Part shown: positions 1 through 7,995 of the stretch, in pieces
How the letters are laid out: every line of letters begins with the position of its first letter
Position numbering within the stretch: position 1 is the stretch's first letter
Assembly (NCBI GenBank): GCA_963728145.1
Contig: CAVSJA010000007.1
Location: forward strand, 744,001 to 808,000
Source: CAVSJA01 sp963728145
GTDB lineage: Bacteria > Bacteroidota > Bacteroidia > Chitinophagales > Chitinophagaceae
Direction: 5' to 3'
DNA: 64,000 nucleotides
Position numbers and translations under genes: made by a program
Notes under the pieces: generated by a model
Databases searched by the model: none
Seen by the model: only the letters and a program-made list of their open reading frames with translations
What the model was told of the DNA's origin: nothing

Positions 1-762
1 TTTGATAGAATAGGATTTGACCATTGCATCGGGAAGCACGATGGAAATATTTCCATCTTTAGAAGTGTATACGAATATGCTCGGTTTGTACACTTCTTTC
101 GGAACAAATGGCTTTATAAGAATTGTATCGATATTCTTGAATACGAGAGTATCTTTTGTTTTGTACACCAATGAATCCCTGAAAGCCTTGAAATTATTTT
201 CTGATACGGTGAAGAGAATGGTGTCTCTTTTCTTTATAGTAAACAGTTTTTCAGGTTTGACTTCTTCAACTGGTTTTTCTTCTTCCTTCTGAATACCCTG
301 GAGGGTTTCTTTCAATTCCTGCCGGTCTTTTTCATTCAGGGTTGGCGATATCTGAACCTGTTTGTTTTGAACCGGGGGCTTAACTGGCGTCTGAACCACC
401 TGTTTTGATGTATCCCATTTTGGACGTGTAGATTTCGTAAAGAGGTATTTGCCGCTGTCCAAAATGATGAAGAGGCGATAAAACATAAAATTCGACGGAG
501 CTTTTGTATCGACAAATCCGTTCTGGGGGATGGATGGATCGGGAACCGTGAGGATTGTCTTAAAATTGCGGGTGCTGTCAAGCGAGCGCTGGATACTGAT
601 CTGGCTCACTTTGGGGTATTCATTAAACCATCCGATTATGATCTTGTTATTTCCACGGGTTGAGGCAGAAAATTTCGGTAGCGTATCCTGCCCCGATGCC
701 TGGTTCATCACCAATACCAATATTACTAAAACCCGGAGCCTTCCCATGCCAGTATAACGCAT
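1..762 (-). CDS. Secreted protein of unknown function, C-terminus cut by window edge
   Basis: An open frame runs without a stop from an ATG at 762 to the left edge, giving about 254 residues of a longer protein. The first 25 residues form a signal peptide (basic start, a run of V/L/I, then Ala-Ser-Gly-Gln), so the product is exported. Residues 35-110 look like an Fn3-type beta sandwich, with a pattern similar to the domains before sorting signals in this phylum. A Pro/Lys/Glu-rich linker follows at about 125-170. An in-frame ATG at 747 is an alternative start. A promoter match lies just upstream. I do not recognise the family, and the missing C-terminus would show whether it carries a secretion domain. 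Confidence 0.75.
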   Translation of the reverse strand, partial: MRYTGMGRLRVLVILVLVMNQASGQDTLPKFSASTRGNNKIIIGWFNEYPKVSQISIQRSLDSTRNFKTILTVPDPSIPQNGFVDTKAPSNFMFYRLFIILDSGKYLFTKSTRPKWDTSKQVVQTPVKPPVQNKQVQISPTLNEKDRQELKETLQGIQKEEEKPVEEVKPEKLFTIKKRDTILFTVSENNFKAFRDSLVYKTKDTLVFKNIDTILIKPFVPKEVYKPSIFVYTSKDGNISIVLPDAMVKSYSIK

Positions 763-787
763 TACTTAGACCTCTATTTTGGATGTG

Positions 788-820
788 CAAATATAAGGCC
801 TACAATTTTTTATCCTTCAA
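788..820 (-). promoter_or_regulatory. Putative Bacteroidota promoter for the gene starting at 762
   Basis: On the minus strand, TATATTTG (788-795) matches the phylum -7 consensus TAnnTTTG exactly. A TTG at 818-820 lies 22 bases upstream, within the accepted 17-23 spacing. The -7 box is 26 bases before the ATG. The -33 part falls inside the last codons of the preceding deaminase gene, so the downstream gene probably has its own transcript. Confidence 0.55.
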
Positions 821-1739
821 ATTCAAGGGTTTTAACAGGCAATGAGCGGTTGCCTTGTAATCCACCACTGTGGATAACCAGCACACGGCTTTGTGAAGAG
901 AAAAAATCCTTTGCGGCGAGATCCCGGATCGCGAAAAACAGCTTGGCTGTATAGATAAAATCGGTTGGAATATCTGCTTCATTAAAAAGCTTATTCATAT
1001 ACTTGATCAGGGTGCCATCAGCCTTCCCAAATCCACCAAAATGATATTCATAAAAGACCCTGAAGTTTGTTTTATTAGAAAAAGATTCAACTGTCTTTTC
1101 GATCATGAGTGAATCAGGACTCGCTTTCAGACTGCATATGCCTAACACTTGTTGGTTAGGATTGCTGTTCTCCAGCAACCCTGTAAGAAATGTTCCAGTT
1201 CCCACTGCGCAGGCGAGATAATCATGATTTGCGAAATCGATGATCCTGGTCAATTCTTTTACCCCTTCGATGCCTGTGGACCCGTGGCCACCCATCGGTA
1301 TCCTTAAATAACCTGGATATTTCTTCAGCATTTGAGTTGATAAAACCTGTTCATCCCTGAATTGATCGCGCGGAATAAATTCCAATTGCATTCCCCAGGT
1401 TTCAAGATCTTTCAGCGTCGAAGAATATTCGGATGGCCTTTCACCTCTTATTGCTCCGACAGATGGAATGCCAAGTTCTTTGCAAGCAAATGCTAAAGCT
1501 GTTAAATGATTTGACCATGTACCTCCTGCAGAAATGATCCCAGTTTTATTTTCATTGATGGCACGGCTCAAATAATTTTTTAGTTTGAACCACTTATTCC
1601 CTGAGATCACCGGGTGGATCTTATCCAGTCGAAGAACTTTTACTGAAATTTTTTTTTCAGTGAAGATTTTGTCCTTCCACTCATCAATGGTTGCTTTTTC
1701 CAGATCGACCAGGGAATCTATGCTGGGTGGCTGCGGCAT
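810..1739 (-). CDS. PLP-dependent deaminase, ACC deaminase / D-cysteine desulfhydrase family
   Basis: The 309-residue product has the fold-type II PLP enzyme pattern of the ACC deaminase / D-cysteine desulfhydrase family. The motif SGNKWFKLKNYL near residue 47 includes the lysine expected to hold pyridoxal phosphate. It is followed by GTWSNHLTALAFACKELG, the substrate-carboxylate loop, and by Gly-rich phosphate-binding stretches (GGHGSTGIEG, AVGTGTFLTG). Length fits the family, slightly short. The reaction is probably deamination or desulfhydration of a small amino acid in the cytoplasm; sequence by eye does not separate the two activities. The gene is divergent from the nucleotidyltransferase, with 54 bases between the starts. 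Confidence 0.88.
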   Translation of the reverse strand: MPQPPSIDSLVDLEKATIDEWKDKIFTEKKISVKVLRLDKIHPVISGNKWFKLKNYLSRAINENKTGIISAGGTWSNHLTALAFACKELGIPSVGAIRGERPSEYSSTLKDLETWGMQLEFIPRDQFRDEQVLSTQMLKKYPGYLRIPMGGHGSTGIEGVKELTRIIDFANHDYLACAVGTGTFLTGLLENSNPNQQVLGICSLKASPDSLMIEKTVESFSNKTNFRVFYEYHFGGFGKADGTLIKYMNKLFNEADIPTDFIYTAKLFFAIRDLAAKDFFSSQSRVLVIHSGGLQGNRSLPVKTLEFEG

Positions 1740-1793
1740 TTCTTTTGATAGCTTAATTCTTTATTTTCGTGCCTGATTTTTAAAATTAAGCTA

Positions 1794-2693
1794 ATGAAAC
1801 CAACCCTGTTGATACTTGCTGCCGGTATGGCTTCGCGTTATGGCAGTATGAAACAGATCGAAGGATTTGGGCCCTCTGGTGAAACCATCATGGACTATTC
1901 CATTTATGATGCCATCAGAACGGGGTTTGGCAAAGTGGTCTTTATTATTCGCAAAGAATTTGTTGAAGATTTTAAAGAGCTCTATGAACCCAAATGGAAG
2001 GGAAAGATCGCAATGGATTATGTGTTCCAGGAATTGGATGCGTTCACAGGTGTAATAACCATTCCTAAAGATCGTAGCAAGCCCTGGGGTACGGCGCATG
2101 CTGTGCTTTGTGCGAAGGATGCGATCAAGGAGCCTTTTGCGGTGATCAATGCGGATGACTTTTATGGAAGAGATGCTTTTGCAAAAGCTATGGCATTTCT
2201 TACCACCGATTGCAGTCCACGGATCTATTCCATTATTGGTTATGAATTATTGAAGACTTTATCCGGTCATGGCACAGTTAATCGTGGAGTTTGTGAAGTG
2301 GATAAGAAGAACAATCTTACTTCGATACGTGAACGATTGAATATTTCGTTACAGGGCGGCAATATCGCTTGTGAAGATGGTGAGGAGCCCCGCATTCTTC
2401 CCATCGATGCCCAGGCTTCAATGAATTTCTGGTGCTTCGATCAATCCATCTTTTCCTATTCTCAAAAACTCTTCAACGAATTCCTCGAAAAAAATATCGG
2501 CAATCCCAAAGCTGAATTCTTCATACCGATAGTAGCAGACCGATATATCAAGGATGGGGAAGGAGTAATCAAGGTAATACCAACATCTGCGCAGTGGTTC
2601 GGCGTCACCTATAAAGAAGATGCACCTATTGTGAGAGCAAGTCTTGCTAAACTCGTGAATGCAGGGGAGTATCCAAAGGATTTGTGGAAATAA
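1794..2693 (+). CDS. NTP-transferase (nucleotidyltransferase) family protein
   Basis: The 299-residue product begins with the sugar-nucleotide transferase signature LILAAGMASRYGSMKQ, the Gly-rich NTP-binding loop with its Arg and Lys. The metal-site-like stretch AVINADDFYGRDAF follows near residue 120. The layout resembles glucose-1-phosphate uridylyl/thymidylyltransferases, but the middle is a variant common in Bacteroidota whose substrate is not known to me. It is cytoplasmic, with no signal peptide. The start is an ATG 54 bases from the divergent deaminase gene. Downstream is a 144-base gap with AT-rich heptads before the sigma-factor gene, so it is probably a single-gene unit. Confidence 0.85.
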   Translation: MKPTLLILAAGMASRYGSMKQIEGFGPSGETIMDYSIYDAIRTGFGKVVFIIRKEFVEDFKELYEPKWKGKIAMDYVFQELDAFTGVITIPKDRSKPWGTAHAVLCAKDAIKEPFAVINADDFYGRDAFAKAMAFLTTDCSPRIYSIIGYELLKTLSGHGTVNRGVCEVDKKNNLTSIRERLNISLQGGNIACEDGEEPRILPIDAQASMNFWCFDQSIFSYSQKLFNEFLEKNIGNPKAEFFIPIVADRYIKDGEGVIKVIPTSAQWFGVTYKEDAPIVRASLAKLVNAGEYPKDLWK

Positions 2694-2747
2694 TTCTGGA
2701 GAATTGATTGTTTTCCTATAGAGGAAGCTGATCTGTGAGTCACCAAA

Positions 2748-2780
2748 TAGTCAATTATCAATTATCATTATTAATAATCA
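2748..2780. repeat. Short AT-rich heptad array
   Basis: About four degenerate 7-base units (TCAATTA, TCAATTA, TCATTAT) end in TAATAATCA in the gap between the nucleotidyltransferase and the sigma-factor gene. It is a short, single-armed example of the arrays seen elsewhere in the window. Confidence 0.45.
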
Positions 2781-2837
2781 CTTCGATCAAGCCCATCATT
2801 CACTTGTTTAATATAAATTCGGTGTTTATTGTTTTAT

Positions 2838-3377
2838 ATGCAGGGCAATCTTGTTTCCGCTAAGGCAGATATTGTCGAGTTGATCAAAAAACGCGATCGT
2901 GAGGGATTTAACTTACTCTACCGCCAATTCGCTCCTATCATTTTTGGAATGAGCCTTAAGATTGTTGGAGATACAGGGGTGGCTGAAGACCTTGTTCAGG
3001 AAACTTTCGTGAAAGTGTGGAAGAATATCGAACAGTATAACCCTGAAAAGGCAGCTTTCAGTACCTGGCTGCTGAATATTGCCCGTTACAGTACGATCGA
3101 TTATCTGCGAAGTAAAATATATAAACAACGACAAAAAAACCAAAACGGCCTGGATTCCGAATATACCTCGGCGGTACCATCTACCGGGTTCAACCCGGAG
3201 ATTTCAGGCATAAAAAACCAGGTGAGCAAACTGGAACCCAAATACCGGGATATTATTGATCTGATCTACTTCCAGGGTTATACTCAGGATGAGGCTTCGC
3301 GGATCCTGGAGATACCCCTGGGAACTGTTAAGACCAGGACGAGGTTTGCCTTACAATTGCTAAAGACGAGGATTTGA
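2838..3377 (+). CDS. ECF RNA polymerase sigma factor
   Basis: The product of 179 residues is an extracytoplasmic-function sigma factor. Region 2 is seen around residues 20-85, with AEDLVQETFVKVWKN (core binding) and FSTWLLNIARYSTIDYLRS (-10 recognition). Region 4 is at about 125-175, with LEPKYRDIIDLIYFQGYTQ and the helix-turn-helix ASRILEIPLGTVKTR. I chose the ATG at 2838; a TTG nine bases upstream is less likely. The next gene begins within three to six bases of the stop and encodes a cupin-type anti-sigma factor, so this is a ChrR/RskA-like sigma/anti-sigma pair. Confidence 0.93.
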   Translation: MQGNLVSAKADIVELIKKRDREGFNLLYRQFAPIIFGMSLKIVGDTGVAEDLVQETFVKVWKNIEQYNPEKAAFSTWLLNIARYSTIDYLRSKIYKQRQKNQNGLDSEYTSAVPSTGFNPEISGIKNQVSKLEPKYRDIIDLIYFQGYTQDEASRILEIPLGTVKTRTRFALQLLKTRI

Positions 3378-3379
3378 GA

Positions 3380-3982
3380 ATGATGAACGTTAAACAATAT
3401 ATTGAATCAGGTATTCTTTCGGATTATTGCCTGGGATTATTGGATGAAAAGGAAGCCAGGCAGGTGGAAGCTCTTTGCGATCAGTATCCTGAATTGATGA
3501 AAGAACTTTCACAGATCCGCGAAGCATTATTCAATTATTCAGCAGCATTATCAAAGGAACCGGCTCCGCATTTAAAAGACCAGATCTGGAAATTACTCGA
3601 GAATATTAACCGGGAAGAAAAAATGGATAGTCTGGAGTTGCCGGTGTTAAATAAATATTCTAATAAAGAAAACTGGTTAAGGGCGGTCAGACCCTTATTG
3701 CCATCTAAACTTGAATCCGACATTTTTGTAAAGGTGATCAGGAGTGATGAAAAACTGGAGCAAACGCTGATCTGGGCGAAGACCGATTATCCGGATGAAG
3801 TACATGATGACCTGCTGGAATGTTTTATGATACTCGAGGGAGAATGCGAATGCTATCTCGGAGACAAAGTAATCCGCCTTGGACCAGGAGGCTTTTTAGA
3901 AATACCACTTCACGTTCATCACGATTTTAAAATACTATCAGAATCTGTATTAGCAGTTGTGCAACGACTTAAAGTCGCTTGA
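3380..3982 (+). CDS. Soluble cupin-type anti-sigma factor (ChrR-like)
   Basis: Of about 200 residues, the first 75 resemble the cytoplasmic sigma-binding domain of RskA-like anti-sigma factors: a short helix, then IESGILSDYCLGLLDEKEA and a PELMKELSQI helix. The C-terminal half (about 110-200) is a cupin barrel with GECECYLGDK and PLHVHHDF, where the histidines and an upstream Glu could bind a metal. There is no membrane segment, so it should act in the cytoplasm and may sense a redox or metal signal directly, as ChrR does for singlet oxygen. The start is ATG 3380 or 3383. It is translationally close-coupled to the upstream sigma gene. Confidence 0.82.
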   Translation: MMNVKQYIESGILSDYCLGLLDEKEARQVEALCDQYPELMKELSQIREALFNYSAALSKEPAPHLKDQIWKLLENINREEKMDSLELPVLNKYSNKENWLRAVRPLLPSKLESDIFVKVIRSDEKLEQTLIWAKTDYPDEVHDDLLECFMILEGECECYLGDKVIRLGPGGFLEIPLHVHHDFKILSESVLAVVQRLKVA

Positions 3983-3984
3983 TT

Positions 3985-4030
3985 ATTTCAAAATTTGGTC
4001 CCCGATCAAGTCGGGGACAAATTTTGAAAT
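3985..4030. terminator. Long hairpin between converging genes
   Basis: A stem of about 20 base pairs with a 5-base loop and one bulge fills the 49-base space between two converging genes. The core is TCCCCGA, a five-base loop, then TCGGGGA, and the outer part is ATTTCAAAATTT paired with its complement. It could end transcription in both directions, although the U-tracts are short. Confidence 0.65.
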
Positions 4031-4031
4031 A

Positions 4032-5135
4032 TTAATAGCTTTTCACCATAAACACAAACTCCTCAATCTTCTTGATCTGCTGAACGCGATCGAGGTCTTT
4101 TACAAGGGATTTGTTGCTAAGTTTTATAGCGCGTGTAGTAGTATCTTCTTTCTTTATCTCTTCAAGCGTTCTGAAAATATTCTTTGAGGTGATTGCAAAT
4201 ACAACTCCTTCCGCTTGTTTTTCTCTAGTATTAATGATGCCGATTACTTCACCATTCTTATTGAATACAGGTCCGCCTGAGTTACCGGGATTTGCGGATA
4301 CACCGATCTGGCAGCTAAGGGTATCACCATTATAACCAGTTTTCGCGCTCATATAACCTTCATTGTACACTATTTCTTTACGGGGATAACCAAGTGTAAA
4401 TAACTGTTCGCCCAATTCAGCTCCAGTTCTACGGATCGAATATGGAAGATTAACAACAGGCTTGAAATCCTCATCCTTTATTTTAAGAATCGCGATATCG
4501 GTTTGCGGGTTAATATAGACAACATTCGTACGGAATTCTTCTCCATTTTTGTTTTGAATCACAACTGAACTTGCTCCTTCAACAACGTGGGCATTAGTTA
4601 CCAGATATCCTTTACCATCGATAAGAAACCCTGTACCACCTGAACGAATTGGAGTATTCTCCGGTGCTTTTGATTCCTTAATCTTATTATCTACTACTCT
4701 CAGCACTTCATTCTTATTCCTTGCGGCTTCAGTTTTGAATTCCCTTTTCAATTGCTGAAGTTCTTCAGAATTCGCTTTTTGAGAATAATAAGAAACCATA
4801 CTTGCTATAAGCAGCGTGGTGATTCCTGCAATAGAGGCAGCAACGGCCATAACGCGTTTATACTTGCGCCAGAGTTCCCTTACAACTGCTTTTGGTGCTT
4901 CTTCTTTGATTGCTCCGCTTTCGAGTAATTGGTTGTGTATTTCGTGTAAACCAGCGCGATAGTTCTTTCTTTCTCCAAATTCGCCAAGTCGGTCGAGGAA
5001 CATGGTATGTTCAACCACCAGTTGATCCAATTCTGGATTGGTGGTGCGAAGCTGTTCGAAATAAGATTTTTCTTCGGCGGTCATTTCACCCCGGAGGTAG
5101 CGTTCTACTGTTTCAATCAATTGAATGTCTTCCAT
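4032..5135 (-). CDS. Membrane-anchored HtrA-like serine protease with anti-sigma-like N-terminus
   Basis: The 367-residue product has three parts. Residues 1-75 resemble the cytoplasmic part of Bacteroidota anti-sigma factors (ERYLRGEMTAEEKSYFEQL). One membrane span lies at about 94-117. A trypsin-fold S1C protease domain occupies about 160-340, with the triad His183 (NAHVV), Asp213 (TDIAIL) and Ser286 (GNSGGP). A coiled coil at about 118-155 separates membrane and protease. There is no PDZ domain, unlike DegP or DegS. Its ATG overlaps the stop of the upstream sigma-factor gene by one base, so the two are made together. I infer a sensor that holds the sigma factor at the membrane and carries its own periplasmic protease; this is not proven by sequence. 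Confidence 0.85.
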   Translation of the reverse strand: MEDIQLIETVERYLRGEMTAEEKSYFEQLRTTNPELDQLVVEHTMFLDRLGEFGERKNYRAGLHEIHNQLLESGAIKEEAPKAVVRELWRKYKRVMAVAASIAGITTLLIASMVSYYSQKANSEELQQLKREFKTEAARNKNEVLRVVDNKIKESKAPENTPIRSGGTGFLIDGKGYLVTNAHVVEGASSVVIQNKNGEEFRTNVVYINPQTDIAILKIKDEDFKPVVNLPYSIRRTGAELGEQLFTLGYPRKEIVYNEGYMSAKTGYNGDTLSCQIGVSANPGNSGGPVFNKNGEVIGIINTREKQAEGVVFAITSKNIFRTLEEIKKEDTTTRAIKLSNKSLVKDLDRVQQIKKIEEFVFMVKSY

Positions 5136-5701
5136 TACACATTATTTTTATAAACAGCGAAGAATAATTTCTTTAGTCTCATCAGGCACTTGTACTTCTG
5201 GTTTTTCGCATTATCTGCATTGGTATAACCAAAACTACCTGCGATCTCGTTCATATTTCTTTTCTGCAGATAAAATGCTTCAAGCAGGCTTTTGCAGGGT
5301 TCGCCCAAACTCAACAAGGCTTTTTCCATAACCTGGAACTCTCCATTCCGCTGCTCGTGTAATTCGATATCATCTTCTACCTGCACCGTTTCCTCGGCCC
5401 CATTCAAATCCGGCAGATATTTTTGTCGTTGACTCAGTTTTTTCAGCCATAAGCGCCGGCAGACTGAATAAACATAGGTCTTGAGCTGGCAGTTTAGTTC
5501 AAAGGAGCTGGATCGGGATTTTTCATAAAGGACGATCATGGCTTCCTGAAAGATATCCCTGGCATCATCGGCCGTCCCATTATTGTGGATCACCAACGAT
5601 TGCACCATGCTATAATGTTGACGGTAAATGGTTTCTGCCGCTTGCCGGTCATTTTTAGCTAATCCTTCCAGTAGGGCGATTTCGTTCGGGTCTGATTTCA
5701 C
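5135..5701 (-). CDS. ECF RNA polymerase sigma factor, partner of the protease/anti-sigma protein
   Basis: The 188-residue product shows ECF sigma region 2 (DDARDIFQEAMIVLYEK, about 45-62) and region 4 (LLSLGEPCKSLLEAFYLQK with a following helix-turn-helix, about 125-180). The start is GTG at 5701; no ATG lies nearby and residues from position 5 onward look conserved. The stop shares one base with the ATG of the next gene (TAATG), which implies translational coupling to the membrane protease. The 187-base gap upstream, to the divergent small lipoprotein gene, should hold the promoters, but I see no exact consensus. Confidence 0.9.
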   Translation of the reverse strand: MKSDPNEIALLEGLAKNDRQAAETIYRQHYSMVQSLVIHNNGTADDARDIFQEAMIVLYEKSRSSSFELNCQLKTYVYSVCRRLWLKKLSQRQKYLPDLNGAEETVQVEDDIELHEQRNGEFQVMEKALLSLGEPCKSLLEAFYLQKRNMNEIAGSFGYTNADNAKNQKYKCLMRLKKLFFAVYKNNV

Positions 5702-5839
5702 GCTGGTAACCGTTATTTAATACCGAATTAATAAGGAAGTAACCCTCCCGGCCCGTTCTAATATTTGGTAGGAGGTGGGCAAATTTCGGGGAAAATTATT
5801 TTTAAATTTCTTTCTTTAACGGGGTTACTTTTTAAGCCG

Positions 5840-5873
5840 TTGTGTATTAACACAAAACCATTTGTTAACAAAT
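5840..5873. promoter_or_regulatory. Two adjacent perfect palindromes upstream of a lipoprotein gene
   Basis: TTGTGTATTAACACAA (5840-5855) and ATTTGTTAACAAAT (5860-5873) are each perfect dyads. They sit four bases apart and end 15 bases before the ATG at 5889. They could be binding sites for a dimeric regulator or a small 5'-UTR structure. Which protein binds is unknown. Confidence 0.45.
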
Positions 5874-5888
5874 CAAAACACGGTTAAA

Positions 5889-6053
5889 ATGAAAAAGCTC
5901 CTGGTAGTACTTGCAATTGGTGCGATCGTAGCATGTAACAATGCTGGTGATGCAGATGCAACAAAAGACACAACAACTGTTATCGTTGACACAACGGCTA
6001 TGCCGGTAGACACAACGGCTAAGCCAGTTGATACTTCTGCTGCTAAGAAGTAA
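5889..6053 (+). CDS. Small Thr/Asp-rich lipoprotein
   Basis: A 54-residue product. It starts MKKLLVVLAIGAIVACNN, a signal peptide with lipobox VAC, so the mature lipoprotein begins at Cys17. The rest is low complexity, with a repeated VDTTA-P unit (VDTTAMP, VDTTAKP, VDTSA) ending in Lys-Lys. I chose the ATG before the signal peptide over an in-frame TTG further upstream. A strong terminator follows, so it is a single-gene unit. Small DTT-repeat lipoproteins of this type recur in the phylum; the function is not known to me. Confidence 0.75.
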   Translation: MKKLLVVLAIGAIVACNNAGDADATKDTTTVIVDTTAMPVDTTAKPVDTSAAKK

Positions 6054-6083
6054 GATTTTTTTTATATGGCAAGCAATCGTTAG

Positions 6084-6115
6084 AGGCCGTCCTGATCTCA
6101 GGAGGGCTTTTTTTT
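6084..6115 (+). terminator. Rho-independent terminator of the small lipoprotein gene
   Basis: The stem GGCCGTCCT pairs with AGGAGGGC around a short loop, with one mismatch, and is followed directly by eight T. It lies 30 bases after the stop codon. Confidence 0.85.
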
Positions 6116-6121
6116 GCGTCA

Positions 6122-6158
6122 TTCCCGCGAAAGCGGGAACCTCCGAAAAGCGGGAATT
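6122..6158. repeat. GC-rich intergenic hairpin (TTCCCGC/GCGGGAA type)
   Basis: TTCCCGC and GCGGGAA face each other across GAAA, and a third partial copy (GCGGGAATT) follows 10 bases later. The same CCCGC...GCGGG theme occurs at 29537, 35075 and, as a much larger element, at 31634. Confidence 0.6.
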
Positions 6159-6304
6159 ATATTTAGGATTTTAGATTTGCTGTTTGCGATTTATTAAGGT
6201 TTTACACTTACTAAACTTGCTTGAAAGTCGTTTAAGGCAATAGGGATGCGCACCTGAAGAAATCGTAACCCGAAGCTTCGGGACGTAATTCGTAAATTCA
6301 TCAT

Positions 6305-7168
6305 ATGAAAATCCTCACTGTTTTATTGATGCTTCCGCTATTCGGCCTTTCCCAGTCTGGTTCTGAGATCTATCTTATGGAAATTAAGAAGAGGGGAGAG
6401 CAGATCAATCTGTCCAATCCGGTTAATATAACCAATCACAAGGGTTACGATAATCAACCTCATTTTAATCCTGATAAGGCGGTTGTTTATTTTTCTTCGT
6501 TTGACGATAGTGGTAGAAGTAATATAAAGTGGTATGAAATCAGGTCCAAGAAGAGCGACTTATTTGTTGAGACAAGAGATCGGGAATATTCCCCAACAGT
6601 AACACCCGATGGGAGATTTATTTCGTGCATCGTTCAACGTGATAATGGCGCGCAGGATCTTGTTAAATATCCAATTATTGGCGGCTATCCCATCATGATG
6701 GTCAATAACTTAAAAGTTGGCTACCATTCCTGGATCAGTAATAGTGAGGTCTTGTTATTTGTATTGGGAGATTCAAACGCGCTCTGGCACTATAATATCA
6801 GTAACAAATCAGGGAAGATCATCGCCAACAATATTGGAAGGTCACTGCATAAAATTCCAGGAACAGAGACGATGAGTTTTGTACAAAAAAATTCCACTAA
6901 AGATTGGACGATCCGTTCTTATGACCCGAAAACCGGAGTTGTCGCAGACCTCGCTCCAACAATGACGGGGCGTGAAGATCTTTGCTGGTTGAATAAAGAG
7001 ACGATCCTGATGAGCGATAGCACAAAGATCTATTCATTTGATATCGTAAAGAAGAATCCCTGGAGACCGGTGAATGTTCCCGGCAATACAGATTTCCTGA
7101 AAGGGATTACCAGGCTCGCTGTTAATAAGGAAGGAGATCGAATCGCTGTTGTTGTAGCTGAGCAATAA
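6305..7168 (+). CDS. Secreted TolB-like beta-propeller protein
   Basis: The 287-residue product has a signal peptide (MKILTVLLMLPLFGLSQS). It then shows repeated blades of the PD40/TolB type: YDNQPHFNPDKAVVYFSS, YSPTVTPDGRFISCI and later weaker blades. It is probably periplasmic. No catalytic domain is seen. Its last codons and stop lie inside a GGCAATA heptad array: the reading Glu-Gln-stop comes from GAGCAATAA. A second TolB-like propeller is at 23239-24210. Confidence 0.8.
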   Translation: MKILTVLLMLPLFGLSQSGSEIYLMEIKKRGEQINLSNPVNITNHKGYDNQPHFNPDKAVVYFSSFDDSGRSNIKWYEIRSKKSDLFVETRDREYSPTVTPDGRFISCIVQRDNGAQDLVKYPIIGGYPIMMVNNLKVGYHSWISNSEVLLFVLGDSNALWHYNISNKSGKIIANNIGRSLHKIPGTETMSFVQKNSTKDWTIRSYDPKTGVVADLAPTMTGREDLCWLNKETILMSDSTKIYSFDIVKKNPWRPVNVPGNTDFLKGITRLAVNKEGDRIAVVVAEQ

Positions 7169-7281
7169 GCAATGGGCAATAAGCAATGGGCAATAGGCAA
7201 TAGGCAATGGGCGACGGTAAATAGACTATTTGCGCAAGATTTGCCAATTGCCGATTGCCTATTGCTTATTGCCAATTGTTA
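7162..7281. repeat. Inverted GGCAATA heptad element between converging genes
   Basis: The left arm (7162-7213) holds about seven units of the GGCAATA/GGCAATG/AGCAATA type. The right arm (7242-7281) holds the complement (TTGCCTA, TTGCTTA). A 28-base centre separates them. The element extends from the stop codon of the left gene to the stop codon of the right gene. Confidence 0.8.
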
Positions 7282-7734
7282 CTTGCGTATTTCATGTACC
7301 ACCTGCTGACCAGGAATATCAACCGAATTATTAAATCTAAAGTTTTTGATGTTCGTGATCCTGCCGCAACAATCAGTTTCATAAGATTCCGATGTGATTG
7401 TAAGGGTATCAACATCACCATCGCTCAAAAGCATATAAGCTGTTGCATGGGTTGGATTAAAGAAAACACGGAGTGCACTGTCTGGAGTTCCGACTACAGG
7501 CACCGCTTCCGGCATGAAGGCAACCGTATCCGTACCGTTTATTGAAAAGAATCTTATACTGTCTTTATTGTAGAGTTTATTGGGTCCGAACAAAAGGTCT
7601 TTCCCGGAAGTATCGCTGATGATGCGAAAATTTCCATCGATATCGGAAGAAATGCAGTCGAGGTTTCTGCATTCGTCGCATGCCAAAAAGAAAAGGATCG
7701 ATCCGCAACAAAACATTTTTAATAAGGTACTCAT
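7279..7734 (-). CDS. Lipoprotein of unknown function
   Basis: The 151-residue product has a signal peptide with lipobox FLAC (Cys19), so it is lipid-anchored. The mature part has several cysteines (DECRNLDC, TDCCGR) and beta-rich sequence. No family is recognised. Its stop codon lies at the outer edge of a heptad element and it converges on the TolB-like gene. Upstream are 261 bases to the protease gene, in which I see no further gene. Confidence 0.72.
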   Translation of the reverse strand: MSTLLKMFCCGSILFFLACDECRNLDCISSDIDGNFRIISDTSGKDLLFGPNKLYNKDSIRFFSINGTDTVAFMPEAVPVVGTPDSALRVFFNPTHATAYMLLSDGDVDTLTITSESYETDCCGRITNIKNFRFNNSVDIPGQQVVHEIRK

Positions 7735-7995
7735 TAATCAATTTTTATTAGGACAATGAATCATAACGTGGCGTTGCTTTTAAAATTCTAATATGAGCAT
7801 AAAGCAATCGACTCAAGGCCTTAAAATTAGTTAACCTGGAGGAAAAAACTAAACCAGTCACGGAAGACAGGAAAAAACGATTTGGGTAAATTGGTTCAAA
7901 ACCGATGCCCTTTAAATCAAAATTTTTTAAATCCCGGCGTATTGATCGTAATGGATTCTGTTCTGCCCTAACTTTAGTACACCTAAGCCTTTACC

